Shown here: positions 1-6,599 of the stretch, in pieces
Position numbering within the stretch: the stretch's first letter is position 1
Layout: each line of letters starts with the position of its first letter
Assembly (NCBI GenBank): GCA_910584215.1
Contig: CAJTYI010000056.1
Coordinates: 1-19,950, forward strand
Direction: 5' to 3'
DNA length: 19,950 nt
From: an uncultured Roseburia sp.
Lineage (GTDB): Bacteria; Bacillota; Clostridia; Lachnospirales; Lachnospiraceae
Program-made: the position numbers and the translations under genes
Notes under the pieces: generated by a model
The model's input: only the letters and a program-made list of their open reading frames with translations
What the model was told of the DNA's origin: nothing
The model's database searches: none

Positions 1-43
1 ATCATGGCTGGATGCCCCAAAGGCACGCGCTAAGTACCTCGGG
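1..43 (+). repeat. Left copy of a dispersed repeat found inverted at both window ends
   Basis: This segment matches, in inverted orientation, the stretch 19836-19879 near the other end. The first 33 bases agree at 29 positions, and similarity continues to about base 43 with one gap. In frame 1 it reads I-M-A-G-C-P-K-G-T-R-stop (stop 31-33); the right copy reads I-I-A-G-C-P-K-G-M-R-stop, and four of the five differences fall in third codon positions. It could be the tail of a small repeated gene or a non-coding dispersed repeat. I do not recognise the family. Confidence 0.7.
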
Positions 44-240
44 ATTTGTGATATTGAAGAAAAAAGTAAAGACTGTGACACCAAGGAGACGAAGGATGCC
101 GCTTTCACTCATAGGAAAAGAAAAGGTTTACTATATGTTAATAGAATAAATATGCATCCACTATTCATAGGTTATTCATCCAAACAACTATGGCTAACAA
201 CCTATACATATTCCCTAATCCGCTTTATCATTAATTGGAT
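44..240. other. Non-coding stretch between the edge repeat and degV
   Basis: No gene is supported here. Frame 2 on the + strand is open from base 2 to a stop at 245-247 (81 codons, no start inside the window) and overlaps the degV stop, so it could be the tail of a partial gene, but nothing in its translation is recognisable. A 7-base inverted repeat (ATAGGTT/AACCTAT) lies downstream of degV but has no T-run, so I do not call a terminator. Confidence 0.4.
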
Positions 241-1098
241 TTATTGACTGTCCCGTGCAATAAACAGCACCCCGAGCGTGCCTGGCCCGCAGTGGCTGGA
301 GATAACACCGCCAGCGGAGGTTTCCAGTATTTCATCAAAATGCTGTAACGATTCGAGATAACTTCTGACAGCGTCAACGATTTCTTTGTCACAGCCGGAG
401 TGGGTGATAAACACCCTGTCTTTCCTGGCGGCAAGCAGTGCCTGTTCCATATCTTTTGTGTAAGAGAGAATCGCCTTGGCGATCGTGCCGCGGTATTTTT
501 TATCGGGCTTCATCCTGCCGTTTTCTACGATGATGCGAGGGTGCAGTTTTAGCGCGCTTCCGGCGAGAGCGGCCAGACCGCTGCATCTGCCGCCGCGGTG
601 GAGGTACACGAGAGTGTCCACGACAAAGCTCGCCCGAACCAGCGGGCGCAGGGATGTTGTATGTTTTACGATTTCATCGGCGCAGGCGCCGTTTTGCGCC
701 ATAATCGCGGCCTCGACCACCAACAAACCGATTCCGGTGGAAAGGTTCAAAGAATTGACCACTTTTACCTGTTCCGCTGCGTCAAGTTCTTCGGCGGCCA
801 GACGCATGATGTTGCCGGAGGAGGACATATCGTCTGATATGGAGAAACAGACAACTTCACGCCCCTCTTTGACGTAGGGAGTTAATAAGGCTACGGCTGC
901 ATCCAGTGAGGGGGCGGATGTCTTGGGCGTCATTTTATGCGCGTCCGACCACTGATAGATTTCCTGTGACGTGATGGTCTGCCGGTCGAGATACTCGTCG
1001 TCTCCGAGTACGATGTGGAGCGGCAGGAGCGTCACATCATATTTTTGAAGTAGATCGTCGGATAAATCGCAGGTGCTGTCTGAAATAATTTTTACCAT
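241..1098 (-). CDS. DegV family fatty-acid-binding protein
   Basis: DegV-family proteins bind fatty acids; in Firmicutes they can act as FakB subunits that present exogenous fatty acids to the kinase FakA. The 285-residue length fits. The N-terminus has the family signature (V-K-I-I-S-D-S-T-C-D-L), and further typical segments are I-S-D-D-M-S-S-S-G near residue 95 and H-R-G-G-R-C-S-G in the middle, followed by a P-R-I-I-V-E-N-G strand. The start at 1098 was chosen because AAGGAG lies about 8 bases upstream; an open extension to 1206 has no ribosome site. It is a single gene, divergent from galT across 241 bases, with its own promoter. No fakA or lipid gene is nearby, so the particular ligand and partner are unknown. 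Confidence 0.9.
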   Translation of the reverse strand: MVKIISDSTCDLSDDLLQKYDVTLLPLHIVLGDDEYLDRQTITSQEIYQWSDAHKMTPKTSAPSLDAAVALLTPYVKEGREVVCFSISDDMSSSGNIMRLAAEELDAAEQVKVVNSLNLSTGIGLLVVEAAIMAQNGACADEIVKHTTSLRPLVRASFVVDTLVYLHRGGRCSGLAALAGSALKLHPRIIVENGRMKPDKKYRGTIAKAILSYTKDMEQALLAARKDRVFITHSGCDKEIVDAVRSYLESLQHFDEILETSAGGVISSHCGPGTLGVLFIARDSQ

Positions 1099-1211
1099 AA
1101 ATATGCTCCTTATTATGGGATTCCGGTACATGTGAATAACCGAAAAAGTTGTCAGTATGCATAGCGGGCGATCAGATAACAATCGCTGCCTGTTGCATGG
1201 AGTCAATGTTT

Positions 1212-1239
1212 ATTATACCAAAACAGTTATATTTTACAA
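1212..1239 (-). promoter_or_regulatory. Promoter of degV
   Basis: On the - strand there is a -35 TTGTAA (1234-1239), a 16-base spacer and a -10 TATAAT (1212-1217), about 115 bases before the degV start. The spacer ends in ACTGTTTTG just before the -10, as in the divergent galT promoter. Confidence 0.65.
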
Positions 1240-1273
1240 CGATTTTTGCAGCAATGCTTTTTTGTCTTTCACA

Positions 1274-1302
1274 TTGTAATTTAGAGACTGTTTTGTTAAA
1301 AT
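1274..1302 (+). promoter_or_regulatory. Promoter of galT
   Basis: A -35 TTGTAA (1274-1279), a 17-base spacer and a -10 TAAAAT (1297-1302) lie 37 bases before the galT start. The spacer ends in ACTGTTTTG, the same nine bases found at the same place in the opposing degV promoter. Confidence 0.65.
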
Positions 1303-1339
1303 ATAAAAAATGGAGCTATATCAGTAAAGGAGAGCGAAC

Positions 1340-2899
1340 ATGATTGAGAGAAGAATCTTGGACCTAGCAGAGTATGCGAGAGTGACGGGGCTGATTGATA
1401 AGGCGGACTGGCGTTATACCGTGAACCGGCTGTTGGAATTGTTCGGTTTAGATGAGATCGGAGATGAGACGCAGGCGTCATATACGCCGGATTTTGCCGA
1501 CCAGGAGACGGCCGAGCAGGCATTGGAAAGTATTTTAAAAGATATGCTCGATTATGCGGCGGAGCAAAAACAGATGCCGGAGGATACCGTCACATACCGC
1601 GACTTGTTTGATACCAAAATCATGGGTTGTCTGGTGGCAAGGCCAAGCGAGGTGCGCGGCAGGTTTTGGGAGCTGTATCGGCGGGAGTCCCCGCGGGCAG
1701 CGACGGATTATTATTATAAATTAAGCTGCGATTCCGATTATATCCGCAGATACCGGATTAAGAAGGATATGAAGTGGACGGCGGATACGGAATTTGGCAC
1801 GCTGGATATCACTGTCAATCTCTCCAAGCCGGAAAAAGACCCCAAAGCGATCGCGGCGGCCAAGACGGCAAAGCAGAGCGGTTATCCCAAATGTCTGCTC
1901 TGCAAAGAAAATGAGGGATACGCGGGACGCATCAATCATCCGGCCAGGCAGAACCATCGCATCATCCCGGTGACGATCAACAACAGCGACTGGTTTTTCC
2001 AGTATTCGCCCTATGTCTACTACAACGAGCACTGCATTGTGTTTCACGCGGAGCATACGCCAATGAAGATCGAGCGGGCGACGTTTGGCAAACTTCTCGA
2101 TTTTGTCTCACAGTTTCCGCACTATTTTGTGGGTTCAAACGCTGATCTGCCGATCGTGGGCGGTTCTATTTTGAGCCATGACCATTTTCAGGGCGGACAT
2201 TATGAGTTCGCTATGGCGAAAGCGCCGATCGAACAGCAGATCGCATTCGAGGGATTTGCGGATGTAAAAGCGGGAATTGTCAAATGGCCGATGTCTGTGA
2301 TACGCATCAGCGCGAAAGACAGGGAGCGTCTGGTGGAGCTGGCGGATAAGATTCTGCTCGCGTGGAGAGACTACACGGACGAGGAAGCGTTTGTCTACGC
2401 CAGGACGGACGGCGAGCCGCACAATACGATCACGCCGATTGCGAGGAAGCGCGGCGAAGACTATGAGCTCGATCTCGTGCTGCGCAACAATATTACCACA
2501 GAGGAACATCCGCTTGGCGTGTATCATCCCCACGCAAAACTACATCATATCAAAAAAGAAAATATCGGCTTGATAGAGGTCATGGGACTCGCGGTACTTC
2601 CGGCGCGCTTAAAAGGAGAGATCGCCGCGTTGGAGGAGGCGCTTTTGCAGGGTAAAGATATCCGCGCCGATGAAATGCTGGAAAAACATGCCGACTGGGT
2701 AGAAGAATTTTTGCCGAAATATCAGCTAAAAGCGGGAGAGGCTCTCGCGGGAAACGTCGCAGAGGAAAAACTGCACGAGATCATTCAGACAGAGATTGGA
2801 CTGGTGTTCAACGAAGTGTTAAAGGACGCCGGCGTCTACAAATGTACCAAAGAAGGCAGGGAAGAGTTTTTGCGCTTTGTTAAGAGTGTGAATGAGTAG
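1340..2899 (+). CDS. galT: UDP-glucose--hexose-1-phosphate uridylyltransferase, class II
   Basis: GalT transfers UMP from UDP-glucose to galactose 1-phosphate in the cytosolic Leloir pathway. The 519-residue protein has the Firmicutes class II architecture, much longer than the roughly 350-residue E. coli type. The H-D-H motif (residues 280-282, in S-H-D-H-F-Q-G-G) corresponds to the active-site histidine region that carries the uridylyl group. Other recognisable segments are C-L-L-C-K-E-N-E-G-Y-A-G-R near residue 187 and G-V-Y-H-P-H-A-K-L-H-H. The start has AAAGGAG seven bases upstream. No galK or galE is adjacent; the next gene, pncB, starts 47 bases downstream and is probably co-transcribed, although the two share no pathway. 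Use in galactose or galacto-N-biose breakdown is inferred from the family. Confidence 0.95.
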   Translation: MIERRILDLAEYARVTGLIDKADWRYTVNRLLELFGLDEIGDETQASYTPDFADQETAEQALESILKDMLDYAAEQKQMPEDTVTYRDLFDTKIMGCLVARPSEVRGRFWELYRRESPRAATDYYYKLSCDSDYIRRYRIKKDMKWTADTEFGTLDITVNLSKPEKDPKAIAAAKTAKQSGYPKCLLCKENEGYAGRINHPARQNHRIIPVTINNSDWFFQYSPYVYYNEHCIVFHAEHTPMKIERATFGKLLDFVSQFPHYFVGSNADLPIVGGSILSHDHFQGGHYEFAMAKAPIEQQIAFEGFADVKAGIVKWPMSVIRISAKDRERLVELADKILLAWRDYTDEEAFVYARTDGEPHNTITPIARKRGEDYELDLVLRNNITTEEHPLGVYHPHAKLHHIKKENIGLIEVMGLAVLPARLKGEIAALEEALLQGKDIRADEMLEKHADWVEEFLPKYQLKAGEALAGNVAEEKLHEIIQTEIGLVFNEVLKDAGVYKCTKEGREEFLRFVKSVNE

Positions 2900-2946
2900 A
2901 CAAAGCAATTATTTTGGACATATCAACCAGTCGGAGGAAAACGATA

Positions 2947-4428
2947 ATGGAACGAACACAGGCGAAAAGCCGCAACCTGTCGATGGTGATGGACTTGTAC
3001 GAGCTTACCATGGCGAACGGTTATTTTAATGACGGTGATAAAGAGACAAAAGTGGTATTTGACGTGTTTTTTCGCAGAATCCCGGATGATGGCGGATTTG
3101 CGATTTTTGCGGGGCTGGAACAAATTGTAGAATATATTGAAGATCTTCATTTTTCCGAGGAAGATATTTCTTATCTACGGTCCCTGGGGATTTTTACACC
3201 GGCGTTTTTAGATTATTTGAAAGAGTTTCGTTTTCAGGGGGACATCTATGCCTTTGCCGAGGGAACGATCATGTACCCCAACGAGCCTGTCATCACGATT
3301 GTGGCGCCGCTGATCGACGCGCAGTTAGTAGAGACGGCCGTTTTGGCGCAGATCAATCACCAGTCTTTGGTGGCGACGAAGACGAGGCGCATCGTAAAGG
3401 CCGCCGAGGGTAAGGCTGTCTCCGATTTTGGCGCGCGGCGCGCCCACAATATGGATGCGGCGGTTTACGGCGCGCGGGCGGCTTACATTGGCGGGGCCGT
3501 GGGGACGGCGACCGTGCTGGCGGGGCAGATGTTTGACATTCCGGTCAGCGGTACGATGGCGCACAGCTGGGTGATGTACTATAAAGACGAATATGAGGCA
3601 TTCCGCCATTATGCGGAGAATTATCCCGACAGCACAGTACTTTTGGTGGATACCTATGACACTTTAAAGTCAGGGATTCCCAATGCCATCCGCGTAGCCA
3701 AGGAGGTGCTTGCGCCTATGGGCAAGCGGCTTTTAGGCATCCGCATCGACAGCGGCGATCTGGCTTATCTTTCCGTCAAAGTGCGCAGGATGTTGGACGA
3801 TGCGGGACTTGGAGACTGTAAGATTATCGTATCCAACAGTCTCGACGAGCACACCATCTCTTCGCTCAACGGTCAGGGAGCCAAGATCGACAGCTATGGT
3901 GTGGGGGAACGTTTGATTACCGGAGCGTCCAGCGCCTATTCCAAGGAGTCGATCGCTCTGATGGGAGCCGTGTACAAGATTGCGGCGGTCGAGGAAAACG
4001 GCGTATTTATGCCGCGCATAAAGATCTCGGAAAACATCGAAAAGATCACAAACCCCGGCTTAAAAAAGATATACCGTGTCTATGACCATAGCGGAAAGGC
4101 GAAAGCGGACTTGATTGCGCGGGCGGACGAGGTGGTCGATCTGTCCAAGGAGTTCCGCTTTATCGACCCGGCAAAGCCGTGGAAGATACTGACTTACACT
4201 GCTTGCCATGCGAGAGAGCTGCAAATACCTGTTTTCAAAGCCGGAAAGCGGGTATACGAGCTGCCGTCGCTTAGCGAGATACGCGACTATGTGGAGCGCC
4301 AGCTTCGCGATGAAATATGGGAGGAAGAACAGCGCTTTGCCAATCCGCACGCCCATTATATGGATATGACGCCGGCTTACTACGAGATGAAAATGAGCTT
4401 GCTGCACGAGTCGAGAAAAAAAGAATGA
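2947..4428 (+). CDS. pncB: Nicotinate phosphoribosyltransferase
   Basis: PncB makes nicotinate mononucleotide from nicotinate and PRPP with ATP hydrolysis, the entry step of the Preiss-Handler NAD salvage route. The 493-residue length is normal for the Gram-positive form. Typical segments are M-D-L-Y-E-L-T-M-A-N-G-Y-F near the N-terminus, G-T-M-A-H-S-W, with H206 as the likely phosphorylated histidine, R-I-D-S-G-D-L, and S-N-S-L-D-E. I set the start at ATG 2947, nine bases after GGAGG; an upstream in-frame TTG at 2914 has no ribosome site. It follows galT by 47 bases and precedes lspA by 66, with no terminator visible on either side, so it is probably read as part of the galT transcript. Confidence 0.95.
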   Translation: MERTQAKSRNLSMVMDLYELTMANGYFNDGDKETKVVFDVFFRRIPDDGGFAIFAGLEQIVEYIEDLHFSEEDISYLRSLGIFTPAFLDYLKEFRFQGDIYAFAEGTIMYPNEPVITIVAPLIDAQLVETAVLAQINHQSLVATKTRRIVKAAEGKAVSDFGARRAHNMDAAVYGARAAYIGGAVGTATVLAGQMFDIPVSGTMAHSWVMYYKDEYEAFRHYAENYPDSTVLLVDTYDTLKSGIPNAIRVAKEVLAPMGKRLLGIRIDSGDLAYLSVKVRRMLDDAGLGDCKIIVSNSLDEHTISSLNGQGAKIDSYGVGERLITGASSAYSKESIALMGAVYKIAAVEENGVFMPRIKISENIEKITNPGLKKIYRVYDHSGKAKADLIARADEVVDLSKEFRFIDPAKPWKILTYTACHARELQIPVFKAGKRVYELPSLSEIRDYVERQLRDEIWEEEQRFANPHAHYMDMTPAYYEMKMSLLHESRKKE

Positions 4429-4494
4429 TACGTTTGGGAATAGAAGCATGCAAAAGAACCCGAAAAAGATACGGATGGGAAACAAGGAGGCTGG

Positions 4495-5010
4495 ATGGTT
4501 TGTATGTTGGTTTCGTCGGGAATCTTCCTGACGGATGCGGTGGTAAAGTCCTATATTGAGCGGCACTTTACACAGCAGGAACGTCATTTTTATCAGAACG
4601 GCAGGATTAGTCTCGAAAACTATCACAACCGCGGGATGGCCTTTGAATTTGTAAACGTAAATCCAGGGACGCTGCTTAAGGTGCAGGCGGGAATGTTGTG
4701 TGCGGCGGCAGTATTAAGCATTTTAGCGCTCCGGCGCAAAGGGCGGCTTACGAGGGCCGGTATCGCGCTTTTACTGGGCGGCGGCGCCAGCAATTTTTAT
4801 GACCGCCTGCGCAGGGGGTATGTGGTTGATTATATCCGTATCCATGCGGGGCCGAAAAGGCTGCGCCGTATCGTCTATAATATTTCTGATTTCTGTATTT
4901 TTTCCGGCGCAGTGCTGATCGTGGTGGGCGTAAAGCGTAAACCGAAGAAGGTTTCACCGAACATTTGCACCGGCCGGTGCGCCCGTTATCTGCGCAAAAA
5001 GATGACGTGA
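4495..5010 (+). CDS. lspA: Divergent lipoprotein signal peptidase (signal peptidase II)
   Basis: LspA is a membrane aspartyl protease that removes the signal peptide of diacylglyceryl-modified prolipoproteins. The 171-residue protein keeps the family landmarks in order: D14 and K18 in the first helix, Y-H-N-R-G-M-A-F around N45, G-G-G-A-S-N-F-Y-D-R with catalytic D103, V-V-D-Y-I, and Y-N-I-S-D with catalytic D132. Surrounding segments are hydrophobic (about 62-80, 86-98 and 130-146). Sequence between the motifs is divergent, and a basic Cys-containing tail after residue 147 is unusual. AAGGAGG ends only four bases before ATG 4495; the in-frame ATG at 4504 is the alternative. At least two lipoprotein candidates lie in this window (9105-10196 and 17116-17571). 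Another full lspA may exist elsewhere in the genome. Confidence 0.82.
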   Translation: MVCMLVSSGIFLTDAVVKSYIERHFTQQERHFYQNGRISLENYHNRGMAFEFVNVNPGTLLKVQAGMLCAAAVLSILALRRKGRLTRAGIALLLGGGASNFYDRLRRGYVVDYIRIHAGPKRLRRIVYNISDFCIFSGAVLIVVGVKRKPKKVSPNICTGRCARYLRKKMT

Positions 5011-5023
5011 TGTGGAGGAGATT

Positions 5024-5518
5024 GTGACAAGAGACAGTTATATCCGAGTGACAGGTTTGATACGAGAATATCCAAGGCGAATCCGGTTTGTTACGTTGGC
5101 AAACCGGATTTTGACAGCCGTGATATTTTTATCTTATCCCCTGCTGCTGCTTGGGCTTTTTGTGGAAAAGAATCCATTTTTTGTGCGTGCGCTCATCGTT
5201 CCGGCAGTTTCCTTTTTGCTGCTCAGCGCGGTGCGCCGCGCGATCGGTGCGCCAAGGCCCTATGAGAAATTCGGTATTCCGCCGGTGCTCAAAAAGGAGA
5301 CCAGAGGAAAATCCTTTCCCAGCCGTCATGTTTTCTCTGCCTTTATGATTGCCATGACGCTGTATGTGCACATTCCCTGGGCGGGCGTCATCGTTGGCGT
5401 CTGTGGTCTTATCATCGGATGCCTGCGCGTGGCGGGCGGCGTGCACGAGCCGAGAGATGTTGTCGCCGGGGCGCTGTGCGCGATTGTCTGCGGCATCCTG
5501 TTCTATCCTATTTTTTGA
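5024..5518 (+). CDS. PAP2-family membrane phosphatase
   Basis: This is a membrane phosphatase of the type-2 phosphatidic acid phosphatase superfamily, whose members dephosphorylate phospholipids or undecaprenyl pyrophosphate at the outer membrane face. The three active-site blocks are visible: R-R-A-I-G-A-P-R-P (motif 1, with R in place of the usual K), F-P-S-R-H (motif 2, P-S-R-H form) and L-R-V-A-G-G-V-H-E-P-R-D-V-V-A-G (motif 3, catalytic H). Hydrophobic segments surround them. I prefer GTG 5024, five bases after GGAGG, over GTG 5012, which has no ribosome site; the protein is then 164 residues. It starts 13 bases after lspA ends, so the two are probably translated from one message. The natural substrate cannot be read from the sequence. 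Confidence 0.85.
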   Translation: MTRDSYIRVTGLIREYPRRIRFVTLANRILTAVIFLSYPLLLLGLFVEKNPFFVRALIVPAVSFLLLSAVRRAIGAPRPYEKFGIPPVLKKETRGKSFPSRHVFSAFMIAMTLYVHIPWAGVIVGVCGLIIGCLRVAGGVHEPRDVVAGALCAIVCGILFYPIF

Positions 5519-6416
5519 AGTGTTTGCGGTATTCCCTTGGTGTCTGGGCATACCGCTTTTTAAATATCCGGTTAAAATAAGACAGATTGTCGAAACCGCA
5601 CTCTTCGGCGATGGCGAGTACGGAGGACTCCGAGGAGAGCAGCAGCCGCTGCGCCATCGTGAGACGGTATTCGTTCAGATAGGTGATAAAGGAAATACCC
5701 ATCTTACTTTTGAAATATTTCATAAAATGTGAGACGCTCAAGCCTGCCTCGCGCGCGGCGCTCTCTACCGTAATTTTTTCCGTATAATGGTTTTCCACAT
5801 ATTTTAATATCACTTTCATGCGGTCCAGGGAATTGTGCGGATTTTTTGCAGCGCGCTCATGACTGCGGTTTTGCAGCAGCAGGTAAAAAAATAAAAACAG
5901 CTGTCCTTTGATGAGCAGCGGATAGCCGAAAGGCCGTTTGTCGCTTGCGGCATCATTGGCGTCGAGACAGGCGGCAATGGCGGGATAGTCCGGCATACCG
6001 GGCGTATAGACGGAGGGTACGCTTATTTCTCCGCTGAGAAGAGGGGAGATGAACTCCCCATTGCAGATATCATGCTGCATGGACAGCAGGAGACCCGGAT
6101 GAAAAATGATATTTTCGTACTCCATATTTGTTCCTGCATTCTCATGGGGAGGCGACGGGGGTTCCGTTTGTTCGATCGAATGAAGCTGTCCGGGCAGAAT
6201 GAGCGCGATCGTCCCGGCCGATACTTCACAGCGGTTAAAATCGATCGTCAGGATGCCGCCGCCCTTTTTAATATAAATGATTTCAACTTCTCTGTGCCAG
6301 TGGAGCGGTACGGAAGGGAAATCTAGCGGTATCGAGCAGGGATAGGTGATGTAGGGAAAATCAAAATTGCAGTGTGCAGTTTTTTCTTTGTAATTTTCGT
6401 ATTCTAAGATGTGCAT
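5508..6416 (-). CDS. AraC family transcriptional regulator (cupin sensor plus HTH)
   Basis: This 302-residue cytosolic regulator has an N-terminal cupin-type ligand domain with the H-x-H-x-E metal or sugar pocket signature (H39, H41, E43, followed by I-I-Y-I-K-K-G) and a C-terminal pair of helix-turn-helix motifs (about 200-302; A-A-R-E-A-G-L-S-V-S-H-F and A-E-E-C-G-F-D-N-L-S-Y-F). It is divergent from glgP across 183 bases, so it may control glycogen or oligosaccharide use, but the ligand is not evident. No ribosome site precedes the ATG; a good -10 ends six bases upstream, which suggests a leaderless message. Its last 11 bases overlap the end of the convergent PAP2 gene, and no terminator separates them. 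Confidence 0.9.
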   Translation of the reverse strand: MHILEYENYKEKTAHCNFDFPYITYPCSIPLDFPSVPLHWHREVEIIYIKKGGGILTIDFNRCEVSAGTIALILPGQLHSIEQTEPPSPPHENAGTNMEYENIIFHPGLLLSMQHDICNGEFISPLLSGEISVPSVYTPGMPDYPAIAACLDANDAASDKRPFGYPLLIKGQLFLFFYLLLQNRSHERAAKNPHNSLDRMKVILKYVENHYTEKITVESAAREAGLSVSHFMKYFKSKMGISFITYLNEYRLTMAQRLLLSSESSVLAIAEECGFDNLSYFNRIFKKRYAQTPREYRKHFKK

Positions 6417-6422
6417 GATAGA

Positions 6423-6452
6423 ATTGTACCATTTTTTAATCAGATACTACAA
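6423..6452 (-). promoter_or_regulatory. Promoter of the AraC-type gene, with start point at or next to its ATG
   Basis: On the - strand there is a -35 TTGTAG (6447-6452), an 18-base spacer and a -10 TACAAT (6423-6428). Only six bases separate the -10 from the ATG (6414-6416), so the expected transcription start falls at the start codon. Confidence 0.5.
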
Positions 6453-6530
6453 GAAAAATATGGAAAAAAATAATATAATGATTTTCAACAAGACAGGAAC
6501 ACTATAGTAAAGGACAAATAAATTTGCCGT

Positions 6531-6559
6531 TTGCTATAACATATAAGTTTTCATGATAT
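6531..6559 (+). promoter_or_regulatory. Possible promoter of glgP
   Basis: TTGCTA (6531-6536), a 17-base spacer and TGATAT (6554-6559) lie 40 bases before the glgP ATG. The -10 is imperfect and the region is AT-rich, so other placements are possible. Confidence 0.35.
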
Positions 6560-6599
6560 CAATATATTACGCGCGATGCGCGGGAGAGGACGGGAAACT

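Noticed and set aside
2914..2946. TTG start giving a longer PncB
   Set aside because: The good GGAGG lies downstream of it and fits ATG 2947, where family similarity begins.
4060..4626. A 188-codon antisense frame across the end of pncB and the start of lspA
   Set aside because: It has no ribosome site or recognisable motif and is opposite two supported genes.
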